From assembly GCA_900548585.1 (NCBI GenBank), contig URLI01000043.1:1-16504 (forward strand): a DNA stretch of 16,504 nucleotides, read 5' to 3'. The position numbers and the translations under genes were made by a program. This document shows, piece after piece, positions 1 to 7,823 of this stretch; positions within the stretch are counted from its first letter, which is position 1; every line of letters starts with the position of its first letter. Source of the stretch: an uncultured Prevotella sp. GTDB lineage: Bacteria > Bacteroidota > Bacteroidia > Bacteroidales > Bacteroidaceae. Below the pieces are notes generated by a model, which saw only the letters and a program-made list of their open reading frames with translations, ran no database searches and had not been told where the DNA came from.

Positions 1-7
1 ATACAGA

Positions 8-55
8 AAGAGGGTGCGCCATAAATGACCATAGTCAATTATGACACACCCTCTT
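8..55. terminator. Hairpin, probable terminator of a gene outside the window
   Basis: A 9-bp perfect stem pairs 8-16 (AAGAGGGTG) with 47-55 (CACCCTCTT) across a 30-base loop. Read leftward the stem is followed by a short T-rich run; read rightward the T content is weaker. It most likely ends a gene lying left of the window, but the long loop and weak T tract leave the direction and function uncertain. Confidence 0.45.
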
Positions 56-172
56 CACGTTTGTTGCCGCAGAGCCTGTGTTCCCCGGCAATACTGTGCG
101 CCGATATGTGCCGGCATAAAGCCGAATTGCGTTAAACTGCCGGTTTTATGCAAATATTACAGCGATTTTCCG

Positions 173-180
173 TAACTTTG
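173..180 (+). promoter_or_regulatory. Bacteroidota -7 box (TAACTTTG) before holB
   Basis: TAACTTTG matches the TAnnTTTG -7 consensus of Bacteroidota promoters and lies 25 bases before the holB ATG, giving a very short leader. I see no convincing TTG -33 element at the usual 19-21 base spacing. It would drive holB-ricT-gldH. Confidence 0.5.
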
Positions 181-205
181 CAGCCATATACCTGTCTGTA
201 CGGCA

Positions 206-1345
206 ATGAAATTCAACGAGGTTATAGGACAAGAGGAAATCAAGGAGCGGCTCGTGGAGATGAGCAGGGAGGGGCGCGTGCCGCACGCCATCATGTTCTG
301 CGGCCCGAGAGGCTGCGGCAAGATGGCACTCGCGCTTGCCTTCGCGTCCTACCTTATTTGCAGCAGCGACAAGGATGGGAAAGACTCGTGCGGCACATGC
401 CACCAGTGCGCAATGCTGCGCTCGTGGTCGCACCCAGACCTGATTTTCACATACCCGGTCATCAAGCCACAGGGGACAAGCGCCGACCACAAGATGGTGA
501 GCGACGACTTTGCGCGCGAGTGGCGCGGGATGCTCGCCGAAGGGCCGTATTTCACCATGAACCAATGGCTCGCGAAAATGGGGGCGGGAAACCAGCAGGC
601 AATGATCTACGTGGCCGAGAGCGAGGCCGTGATAAGGAAACTGTCCATGAAATCGAGCCAGGGCGGATACAAGATAAACATCGTCTGGCTGCCGGAACGC
701 ATGCGCGAGGACTGCGCAAACAAGATGCTCAAGATTATCGAGGAACCGCCGCAGCAGACGGTGTTCATCATGGTGTGCGAGGAGCCGGAACGCCTGCTGG
801 AGACAATACGGAGCCGCGTGCAGCGCATCGACATAAGGAAAATTGACACGCCGTCGATGGAGAAAGCGCTTGTGCAACGCAGGGCAATAAGCACGGAGGT
901 GGCGCACAGGACGGCACGCGTGGCGGACGGCGACTGGATAAAGGCCACAGAGGAATTGGATGCCGGCAACGAGAACAGGGAGTTCCTCGGACTGTTCATG
1001 CAACTCATGCGGCAGGCATACGCACGAAACGTGAAGGAACTGAAAGGGTGGACGGAAACCGTGGCAGCATTGGGAAGGGAGCGGCAGCGCAGCATGCTGG
1101 CCTACTTCCAGCACCTCGTGCGCGAGAACTTCATGTACAACTTCCGCAACCCCGAACTCGTGTACATGACGATGGAGGAGGAGAATTTCGCAACACGCTT
1201 CGCAAGGTTCATCAACGAGGCTAACGTAATCGCGATAGACGAGATTTTCGGCACGGCGGCAAGGGACATCGGGCAGAACGCAAACCCAAAGATGGTGTTC
1301 TACGACGTGGCAATGAGGATAATCGTGGAGATAATGAGAAAATAA
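206..1345 (+). CDS. holB: DNA polymerase III subunit delta prime
   Basis: Cytoplasmic clamp-loader subunit that works with gamma/tau and delta to load the beta sliding clamp. The protein has 379 residues. A P-loop-like GPRGCGKM sits at 33-40, and Cys52, Cys62, Cys65 and Cys68 form the zinc module typical of clamp-loader ATPases. The segment NKMLKIIEEPPQQTVFI at about 172-188 matches the conserved NALLKTLEEP stretch. The sensor motif usually written SRC reads SRV at 203-205, and the C-terminal half is divergent, as is common for delta prime. The ATG at 206 follows a -7 box at 173-180. The ricT gene starts 20 bases after the stop, so the two are probably cotranscribed. The identification is secure at family level; holB rather than dnaX follows from length and lack of a gamma/tau tail. 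Confidence 0.9.
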   Translation: MKFNEVIGQEEIKERLVEMSREGRVPHAIMFCGPRGCGKMALALAFASYLICSSDKDGKDSCGTCHQCAMLRSWSHPDLIFTYPVIKPQGTSADHKMVSDDFAREWRGMLAEGPYFTMNQWLAKMGAGNQQAMIYVAESEAVIRKLSMKSSQGGYKINIVWLPERMREDCANKMLKIIEEPPQQTVFIMVCEEPERLLETIRSRVQRIDIRKIDTPSMEKALVQRRAISTEVAHRTARVADGDWIKATEELDAGNENREFLGLFMQLMRQAYARNVKELKGWTETVAALGRERQRSMLAYFQHLVRENFMYNFRNPELVYMTMEEENFATRFARFINEANVIAIDEIFGTAARDIGQNANPKMVFYDVAMRIIVEIMRK

Positions 1346-1365
1346 ACAAAGAAAAGCAAGGATAT

Positions 1366-2619
1366 ATGGACTATAAAAACATGCAATTCAAAATAGCGGG
1401 CGACACCTGCCGGGGACTGTGCCGCGGCGCCTGCGGGAGGCAGGACCACCAGCTTAACACATACGACTGGCTCGCAGACGTGCCGGGAATAAACGAGGAC
1501 ACAGACCTCGTGGAGGTGCAGTTCAAGAACACCCGCAAGGGATACTACCACAACATCTACCACATCGACCTGAAGAAGGGCGACGTGGTTGCCGTAGAGG
1601 CAAGCCCGGGACACGACATCGGAGTCGTCACGCTGACGGGACGGCTGGTGAAACTGCAGGTGAAAAAGGCTAACCTGAAGTCGCCCGACGAAATAAAACG
1701 CATATACAGAATCGCGAAGCAGGCGGACATGGACAAATACCGCGAGGCGAAGAGCCGCGAGCATGACACGATGATCGAGAGCCGGCAGATAGCGAAAAGG
1801 CTCGGGCTGGACATGAAAATCGGCGACGTGGAGTACCAGGGCGACGGCAACAAGGCAATATTCTTCTACATAGCAGACGAGAGGGTCGATTTCAGGCAAC
1901 TGATAAAGGACCTCGCCGCAACATTCCACGTGAGAATCGAGATGAAGCAAATAGGGGCGAGACAGGAGGCAGGACGCATCGGGGGCACAGGCCCGTGTGG
2001 CAGGGAACTGTGCTGCGCCACATGGATGAAAAACTTCAGCAGCGTAAGCACAAACGCCGCACGCTTCCAGGACATCGCGCTGAACCCGCAGAAACTGGCA
2101 GGAATGTGCGCGAAACTGAAATGCTGCCTCAACTACGAGGTTGACGAATACATCGAGGCAAGCCGCAAGCTGCCGGGCCGGGACATCGTGCTGCAGACTG
2201 CGGACTCCGACTATTACTTCTTCAAGAGCGACATACTATCGGGGATGATCACCTACTCCACCGACAAACGCCTCGCCGCAAACCTCGAGACGATCACCGG
2301 CAAGCGTGCATTGCAGGTGATGGAGATGAACAAACGGGGCGAGAAACCGCAAAGCCTAACGGAGGAGAACGGCAGGCAGGAAAGCAGCACTCCCGTTGAC
2401 ATGTTCGAGGGTGACGTGACGCGCTTCGACAGGAGCAGGAAGAAGAGGAAGCCAAAGGGAACAAGGGCGCAAGGACAGAGGCAGACAAGGCAGACAAAGG
2501 ATACAAGGGAGAGACCTGCGGCGGGAAACCGGGGACGGAACGGGAACAGGGAGAACCGAAGCGGACAGACAAGGCAGACGCGCGGCAACGGCGGACGGCA
2601 GTCCGGCGGAGAGTCCTGA
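1366..2619 (+). CDS. ricT: PSP1 domain protein, RicT/YaaT family, with basic low-complexity tail
   Basis: Homologue of RicT (YaaT), which in Bacillus belongs to the iron-sulfur RicAFT complex that affects RNase Y-dependent mRNA processing; its role in Bacteroidota is not established. The PSP1 region spans roughly 45-265. Conserved cysteines are visible as CGRELCC (Cys211, 216, 217) and CAKLKCC (Cys248, 253, 254), matching the family's cluster ligands. A further set, Cys15, Cys19 and Cys23, lies near the N-terminus. From about 356 to 417 the chain becomes a basic tail rich in Arg, Gly, Asn, Gln and Lys, resembling an RNA-binding RGG-type segment. A GGA-containing ribosome site (AAGGA) precedes the ATG. 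The gene lies between holB and gldH in one strand run. No ricA or ricF partner is present in the window. Confidence 0.85.
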   Translation: MDYKNMQFKIAGDTCRGLCRGACGRQDHQLNTYDWLADVPGINEDTDLVEVQFKNTRKGYYHNIYHIDLKKGDVVAVEASPGHDIGVVTLTGRLVKLQVKKANLKSPDEIKRIYRIAKQADMDKYREAKSREHDTMIESRQIAKRLGLDMKIGDVEYQGDGNKAIFFYIADERVDFRQLIKDLAATFHVRIEMKQIGARQEAGRIGGTGPCGRELCCATWMKNFSSVSTNAARFQDIALNPQKLAGMCAKLKCCLNYEVDEYIEASRKLPGRDIVLQTADSDYYFFKSDILSGMITYSTDKRLAANLETITGKRALQVMEMNKRGEKPQSLTEENGRQESSTPVDMFEGDVTRFDRSRKKRKPKGTRAQGQRQTRQTKDTRERPAAGNRGRNGNRENRSGQTRQTRGNGGRQSGGES

Positions 2620-2639
2620 CGGCAAGCGGCACAAAGGAT

Positions 2640-3098
2640 ATGCGGAAGATTTGCAAGGCACTTGTCTTACTGATGGCCACCCTGCTGGCCGCGTGCGGCA
2701 CGAGGACGGCATACCATCATTTCGAGCCAACGCAACTGAGCGGATGGGAACGGAACGACACACTGAAATACAGCGTGCCGGCAATGGCGCGCGACGGAAA
2801 CTACCGCGAGAAGATAACGCTCAGGATAAGCAACGACTACCCGTTCATGGGGCTGACAATTATCATCGACCAAACCGTCTTTCCAGGGAAAACAAGGATG
2901 ACCGACACACTGAACTGCAACGTGACCGACAGGAACGGCAACATGCGGGGACGCGGGATGGCCATCTACGAATACGACTGCCCGCTAAGGCGGATGAAAC
3001 TAAGCACAGGCGACTCGCTGCAAATCAGAATACGCCACAACATGAAGCGCGAGATACTGCCGGGCATAGCCAGCATAGGGGTGAGGATAGACCGCTGA
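2640..3098 (+). CDS. gldH: GldH family lipoprotein
   Basis: A 152-residue lipoprotein. The signal peptide (1-18) ends in the lipobox LAAC with Cys19 as the lipidated residue, followed by a mostly beta-strand domain. Length, position after the PSP1 gene and sequence character fit GldH, a lipoprotein needed for gliding in Flavobacterium and kept in many non-gliding Bacteroidales, where its task is unclear. It starts 20 bases after the ricT stop, so it is probably the last gene of the holB unit. The converging rodA ends 33 bases away with no obvious hairpin between them. The call rests on overall resemblance and context rather than a diagnostic motif. Confidence 0.75.
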   Translation: MRKICKALVLLMATLLAACGTRTAYHHFEPTQLSGWERNDTLKYSVPAMARDGNYREKITLRISNDYPFMGLTIIIDQTVFPGKTRMTDTLNCNVTDRNGNMRGRGMAIYEYDCPLRRMKLSTGDSLQIRIRHNMKREILPGIASIGVRIDR

Positions 3099-3131
3099 GC
3101 AGACAGGGCAGGCACAACGCGGCAATGACGG

Positions 3132-4601
3132 CTATTCCCTCAGGAGATTGCGGCCAGCATCTATCCGGAGGAAAATGAACAGCAGGAAGGTGAACCCCCA
3201 CAGCGATGAGCCGCCGTAACTGAAGAACGGCAGGGGAATGCCGATGACGGGGGTAAGGCCGAGCACCATGCCCACATTTATGAACACATGGAAAAGGAAT
3301 ATGCTGACCACACAATAACCATACACCCTGCCGAAACGGAAAGGCTGGCGTTCGGCAAGTTTTATCAGCCGCAGTATCAGTGCGAGAAACAGCAGAAGAA
3401 CGGCAGCAGAACCCACAAAACCTTCCTCCTCGCCGACGGTGCAGAAAATGAAATCGGTGTCCTGTTCCGGAACGTATTTCAGTTTCGTCTGCGTGCCGTT
3501 GAGGAATCCCTTGCCCTTCAATCCGCCCGACCCGATTGCAATCTCGCTCTGGTGGACGTTGTAGCCCGCCCCGGAGAGATCCTCCTTCAGTCCGAGCAAC
3601 ACCTCGACGCGCTTGCGCTGGTGCTCCTGCAACACGTTGTCAAGAACGTAGTCGGCCGAATAGAAGAAAGCCACAGACCCGACGGCGAAAGCAAGGATAT
3701 AGCCGTATGTCAGCACACGGCTGCTAAGCCACAGGAAAAGGACATACCCGATGACGAAGCCACACAGGAGCAGCTGGACCCAAACGATGTCGAAAGGTAT
3801 GACGAACGACGAGAAAAGCAATGCGAGGGCCGTGCCGCCGAGGCAATAGCACAGCACCGTGCGCATCTGGCGGAGGCTGCCGGTGTTGGCGTAAATCATC
3901 GCCGACGTGAATATCTGCACGCTGAGCAGCACGATGAACTTGCCCGCCGACGTGCAGCCGTCCCACAGCATCACGTCCTCAAACTTTATCCCGACGACGA
4001 AATACAGCACCATCGCCACGGCGGTGAACAGTATGCCGCCGGGCATCCCCTCGCGGTAGAACATAAGGAAAAACGACAGATAGACAAGCGCCGACCCGGT
4101 CTCCTTCTGGGCGACAATGAACACCATTGGCATAAGCACCACGGCGCACGCCGAGGCGAAATGCTTCCACCTGTGTATGTTGTAACCATAGGTTGACATC
4201 AGCCTCGCCACGGCAAGCGCGGTGGCGAACTTGGCAAACTCGGCGGGCTGAAGCCGCAGCGGGCCCAGCACGAGCCACGACCGCGAGCCCTTTATCTCGT
4301 GGGGATTGAAGATGGTGACAAAGAGCAGCAGCAACAACGCCGCATAGATGACATATGCGAACGTGTCGTAGAAGCGGTCGTCAAGCAGAAGCAGGGCAAG
4401 CCCGATGAATATCGAGGTGCCAATCCATATAATCTGCATCCCCGAGCGCGTGCCGAGGCTAAGTATGTCGGTGTCGCCATAGTTGTAGCTTGCGCCGCAC
4501 ACGCTCACCCACCCGAACACGAGCAGCGCCAGGTAGATGGCTATCGTTATCCAGTCAATCGAGCGCAGCACGCCAGGCTGCTTATCTGTCACTTGAACCA
4601 T
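3132..4601 (-). CDS. rodA: Rod-shape peptidoglycan glycosyltransferase RodA
   Basis: SEDS-family inner-membrane glycosyltransferase that polymerises lipid II together with PBP2 during cell elongation. The 489-residue protein has many hydrophobic helices. The signature QSEIAIGSGGLKGKG begins at 351, and EQDTDFIF at 379-386 contains Asp383, the equivalent of the catalytic Asp262 of E. coli RodA. The C-terminal PVIGIPLPFFSYGGSS block (451-466) is also typical. It is roughly 120 residues longer than E. coli RodA; the extra length lies mostly in hydrophobic segments before the catalytic loop, which I believe is usual for Bacteroidota. Its start overlaps the end of mrdA by 20 bases, implying translational coupling. 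It is the last gene of the elongation operon. Confidence 0.95.
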   Translation of the reverse strand: MVQVTDKQPGVLRSIDWITIAIYLALLVFGWVSVCGASYNYGDTDILSLGTRSGMQIIWIGTSIFIGLALLLLDDRFYDTFAYVIYAALLLLLFVTIFNPHEIKGSRSWLVLGPLRLQPAEFAKFATALAVARLMSTYGYNIHRWKHFASACAVVLMPMVFIVAQKETGSALVYLSFFLMFYREGMPGGILFTAVAMVLYFVVGIKFEDVMLWDGCTSAGKFIVLLSVQIFTSAMIYANTGSLRQMRTVLCYCLGGTALALLFSSFVIPFDIVWVQLLLCGFVIGYVLFLWLSSRVLTYGYILAFAVGSVAFFYSADYVLDNVLQEHQRKRVEVLLGLKEDLSGAGYNVHQSEIAIGSGGLKGKGFLNGTQTKLKYVPEQDTDFIFCTVGEEEGFVGSAAVLLLFLALILRLIKLAERQPFRFGRVYGYCVVSIFLFHVFINVGMVLGLTPVIGIPLPFFSYGGSSLWGFTFLLFIFLRIDAGRNLLRE

Positions 4602-6435
4602 ACGCGATATGTCTGCTCTGCATGGCCCTTGCCTTTGCCTCCGAGCCGGCAGATAGTTTACCGTTAATATACTTCTCCATTATCAATGCCCCTATGGGAA
4701 CACCGAAAGTCGCGCCGAAGCCACCGTTCTCCACATACACCGCCACGGCGATTTTCGGGTTTCTCATCGGTGCGAAGCCCATGAACACCGAGTGGTCGTG
4801 CCCCCTGTTCTGCGCCGTCCCGGTCTTTCCGCACACCTCATAGTCGGCTCTGTTCGCCTCGTGGCACGTTCCGCGGACCACCGAGCTGCGCATGCCGGCC
4901 ACGATGTAGTCGTAGGCAGACCGCGACGCCTTGGTGTAGTTTCTCTTGCGGAACTTCCCGTCTATTGCCTTCCCCTTGATGCTTCTCACCACATGCGGCG
5001 TTACGAAATAGCCCCTGTTGGCTATCGTGGCACCGAGGTTGGCAATCTGCAGCGGGGTCAGGTTCACCTCGCCCTGCCCTATCGATATGCTGATCACCGT
5101 CAGCCCGTTCCAGTCCTTGTTATAGACATTGTCGTAGAAATCGGCGTTAGGTATCAGCCCGCGCTTCTCCCCGGGCAGGTCGATGCCGAGTTTGTAGCCG
5201 AAGCCCATGCTCACCATGTAGTCGCGCCATGTGTTCATGGCCTCCTGTACGTTCTTGTATTTCCTGCGGTTGCCCATCATGTGGTAAAGTCCCCAGCAGA
5301 AAAAACCGTTGCACGACGTGCTGACAGCCGGTATCAGCGACAGCGGCGAGGCGTGTCCGTGACAGCCGACGCGCAGCCCGCGATACTGGAATCCACGGTG
5401 GCACGGGAACGTCGTGCGCGGCGAGATAATCCCCTCCGAGAGGAACGTCAGCCCCTGCGACGTCTTGAACGTGGAGCCGGGCGGATACTGTCCCATAATG
5501 GCGCGGTTGAGCAGTGGCTTCCACGGGTTGGCCTGCAGCGCGCGGTGCACCTTGCCGCGCATCCTGCCCGTCATCAGCCGTGGGTCGTATGACGGCGACG
5601 ACACCATGCACAGCACCTCGCCCGTGGCAGGCTCTATTGCCACGATGCTGCCAATCTTGCCTTCCATGAGCCGCTCGCCGAGTTCCTGCAGCTCGAGGTC
5701 GATGCTCAGCGTGAGGTCCCTGCCGGCCACCGGCATGCGGTCAAACCTGCCGTCCTGGTACTTTCCCTTTATCCTCCCGTGAGCATCGCGCAGCAGCACC
5801 TGTATGCCTTTCTCGCCCCGCAGTTCCTTCTCGTAATATCTCTCCACACCGAGCTTGCCGATGTAGTCTCCGCTCTGGTAGTATTCGTCGTCCTCAATGT
5901 CGCCTGGCGACACCTCCGCCACGTCGCCCAGCACGTGCGCCGCGTATGGGTACTGATATTGCCTGACGCTTCTCTTCTGAAGGTAGAAGCCGGGGAAGCG
6001 GTACAGTTTCTCCCTGAAGATGCTGGACTCCTCCTCCGACAGCTGCGACATGAAAATCTGCTGCGTGAAACGGCTGTAGCCGGGGTTCTTGCCGCGGTCC
6101 TTTATCTCTTCCATACGCCTGGCATAGAAATCCCTCGTGATGCCGAGCGCCGAGCACAGCGCAGCGGTGTCAACCCTGCCCGCCTCCTCGTTCATAACCA
6201 CCATTATGTCGTATGCCGGGCGGTTGAATACGAGCAACTTCCCGGTGCGGTCCATTATGATTCCACGCGCGGGATATTCCGTTTTCCTCAGAAGCGCGTT
6301 GCTGTCGGCGTTCCTCTTGTAGTCGTCGCTCATTATCTGGAGCGAGAACAGACGGATAATGTAGATGACAACGATAAGCGTTGCCACCCCGCCGATAACA
6401 TATTTCCGGTATTCTTCCCGTCCGTGATCCTTCAT
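4582..6435 (-). CDS. mrdA: Penicillin-binding protein 2 (transpeptidase)
   Basis: Class B PBP that cross-links new glycan strands in the side wall as partner of RodA. The 617-residue protein has an N-terminal membrane anchor (about 12-34), a PBP dimerisation/pedestal region (about 50-235) and a transpeptidase domain. All three active-site motifs are present: STFK at 321-324 with Ser321 as nucleophile, SCN at 374-376 and KTG at 537-539. A Cys/His-rich patch between the first two motifs (Cys345, Cys358, His359, His361) recalls the metal site of E. coli PBP2, but I cannot confirm binding. The ATG at 6435 is 15 bases after the mreD stop. The 3' end overlaps rodA. Confidence 0.95.
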   Translation of the reverse strand: MKDHGREEYRKYVIGGVATLIVVIYIIRLFSLQIMSDDYKRNADSNALLRKTEYPARGIIMDRTGKLLVFNRPAYDIMVVMNEEAGRVDTAALCSALGITRDFYARRMEEIKDRGKNPGYSRFTQQIFMSQLSEEESSIFREKLYRFPGFYLQKRSVRQYQYPYAAHVLGDVAEVSPGDIEDDEYYQSGDYIGKLGVERYYEKELRGEKGIQVLLRDAHGRIKGKYQDGRFDRMPVAGRDLTLSIDLELQELGERLMEGKIGSIVAIEPATGEVLCMVSSPSYDPRLMTGRMRGKVHRALQANPWKPLLNRAIMGQYPPGSTFKTSQGLTFLSEGIISPRTTFPCHRGFQYRGLRVGCHGHASPLSLIPAVSTSCNGFFCWGLYHMMGNRRKYKNVQEAMNTWRDYMVSMGFGYKLGIDLPGEKRGLIPNADFYDNVYNKDWNGLTVISISIGQGEVNLTPLQIANLGATIANRGYFVTPHVVRSIKGKAIDGKFRKRNYTKASRSAYDYIVAGMRSSVVRGTCHEANRADYEVCGKTGTAQNRGHDHSVFMGFAPMRNPKIAVAVYVENGGFGATFGVPIGALIMEKYINGKLSAGSEAKARAMQSRHIAYGSSDR

Positions 6436-6450
6436 TTGCTCATACCGTCG

Positions 6451-6948
6451 CTAACGCTTCAGGTGCTCGACGACATATACCATAAGTGCCGTTATGACGA
6501 TGCTGCCTGCCACGCACTCCGCCCATTTCAGCCAGTTGAAGAACGTGAACATCCCGAGCGAATAGTATGCGATGCAGAAGATGGAAATCAGTATCAGCAT
6601 GTAGTACAGATACTTGGCGAAGCCCATCTTGCTCATCGCGGGCCTGAAATCCTCGTCGTCCTCGCGCTGCATGAACATCTCGAGGACGTATGGCTGCATC
6701 ACCCCCGTCAGCGTCATCGACGCGGCGGCCACGCCCGGTGTGTTTGTGAAGGTGTCTGCACAAAGGCCGATGGCGAAGCACCACAGCAGCGAGGCCCACG
6801 CCGGGTAGCCGCGCGGGAACGTGAGAGCCATATAGACATACAGGAGCGGGGTGGCGCAGCCGAAGAGGCTAACATGGTTCAGCACAAGTCCCTGGGCTAG
6901 GCACAGTGCCGCGAAAAGTATCGTTCTGCTTATAAATTCCCTTACCAT
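6451..6948 (-). CDS. mreD: Rod shape-determining protein MreD
   Basis: Small integral membrane protein of the elongasome, 165 residues from the start chosen here, with several hydrophobic helices and few conserved polar positions, as expected of MreD. The frame stays open upstream to 7044, but that longer version would overlap the last 88 bases of mreC and add a polar, unfamiliar N-terminus. The ATG at 6948 (MVREFISRT), eight bases after the mreC stop, leads straight into the first membrane helix and is preferred. Identification rests on its place between mreC and mrdA plus its hydrophobic profile. Confidence 0.88.
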   Translation of the reverse strand: MVREFISRTILFAALCLAQGLVLNHVSLFGCATPLLYVYMALTFPRGYPAWASLLWCFAIGLCADTFTNTPGVAAASMTLTGVMQPYVLEMFMQREDDEDFRPAMSKMGFAKYLYYMLILISIFCIAYYSLGMFTFFNWLKWAECVAGSIVITALMVYVVEHLKR

Positions 6949-6956
6949 AGCGATAG

Positions 6957-7823
6957 TCAGTTTTCCCTTGCGGGCGAGATGGAATCCTGCGCGGCACGCA
7001 TCAGTGTGACACGCTCCTTGAGCTTGGCGTCGTTTATCACGCACACATCGCGCAGGTTGCCGAAATCCGTGGCAAGCGTTATCCGCAGCCTGTAAGACGT
7101 CCCGTCGGGGGAGTTGTACGTCCGGTAGACCTTGCCCACATGTATGCCCGGCGGGAAGAGCGCCGAGTAGCCGCTCGTCACGATGTTGTCGCCCCCGTTG
7201 AAGCGCGCGTGGCGCGGTATGTCATCCACGTATGCCGTATGGCTGTCGCCGCCTTCCCAGCGCAGCACGCCGAAATACCCGCGTTCGGCAATCATCACGC
7301 TGATGTTGGAATGGCTGTTGAGCACCGGTATGACGATGCTGTAGTGCGGCGACACGAGGTACACCACGCCGACGATGCCCTCGCCGCCTACGACACCCAT
7401 GTCGGGGCGTATCCCGTCGAGGCTTCCCTTGTCGATTGTTATGAGGTTGTCCTTCTTGTTGATGCTGTTGCCCACCACCTTGGCGGGTATCAGCCGGTAT
7501 TGGTCCAGCAGGCGCGCCTGCTCGCTGCGCAGCAGCAGGGAGTCGCCGCTGGCACGCTCCAGCAGGTCGGAGAGCTGCTTCACCTGACGCTCCAAATATA
7601 CGTTGCGCGAGGTGAGCTGCTCGTTGATTTTCCCCATGCTGATGAACGATTCCACCGAGGCGTTCACCTCGTAGAGCTTGCCGGTGACGGCATTTGCGGA
7701 GGTGAACCACACGCTGCCCTGATAACTGTTGAACTGGAAGAGGAGCGTAAGGCTCACCGCTTCCAGCACAACGAAAAGCAGCCAGTGGCTGTGCCTTGCC
7801 AAGAATGCCAGCAGGTTGTTCAT
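6957..7823 (-). CDS. mreC: Rod shape-determining protein MreC
   Basis: Periplasmic scaffold of the elongasome that links MreB and MreD to PBP2 and activates it. The 288-residue protein has a short cytoplasmic N-terminus, one membrane helix (about 13-30), a coiled-coil stretch (about 47-110) and the two-lobed beta domain that includes ITIDKGSLDGIRPDMGVV at about 128-145, a typical MreC segment. Its start codon overlaps the mreB stop in an ATGA arrangement, and mreD follows after eight bases. Confidence 0.95.
   Translation of the reverse strand: MNNLLAFLARHSHWLLFVVLEAVSLTLLFQFNSYQGSVWFTSANAVTGKLYEVNASVESFISMGKINEQLTSRNVYLERQVKQLSDLLERASGDSLLLRSEQARLLDQYRLIPAKVVGNSINKKDNLITIDKGSLDGIRPDMGVVGGEGIVGVVYLVSPHYSIVIPVLNSHSNISVMIAERGYFGVLRWEGGDSHTAYVDDIPRHARFNGGDNIVTSGYSALFPPGIHVGKVYRTYNSPDGTSYRLRITLATDFGNLRDVCVINDAKLKERVTLMRAAQDSISPAREN

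Noticed and set aside
146..1114. Long leftward open frame of 322 residues opposite holB
   Set aside because: It is antisense to a well-supported gene, has His/Arg/Leu/Pro-rich content typical of the complement of GC-rich coding DNA, and shows no domain.
5779..6900. Rightward open frame of 373 residues opposite mrdA and mreD
   Set aside because: It overlaps two recognised genes on the opposite strand, has no motif, and is rich in His, Arg and Val as expected for a shadow frame. The similar frames at 3288-4196, 4792-5592, 7140-8099, 7796-8833 and 12393-13313 were rejected for the same reason.
6949..7044. Longer start for mreD at 7044
   Set aside because: It would overlap mreC by 88 bases and add a polar, unrelated N-terminus before the first membrane helix.
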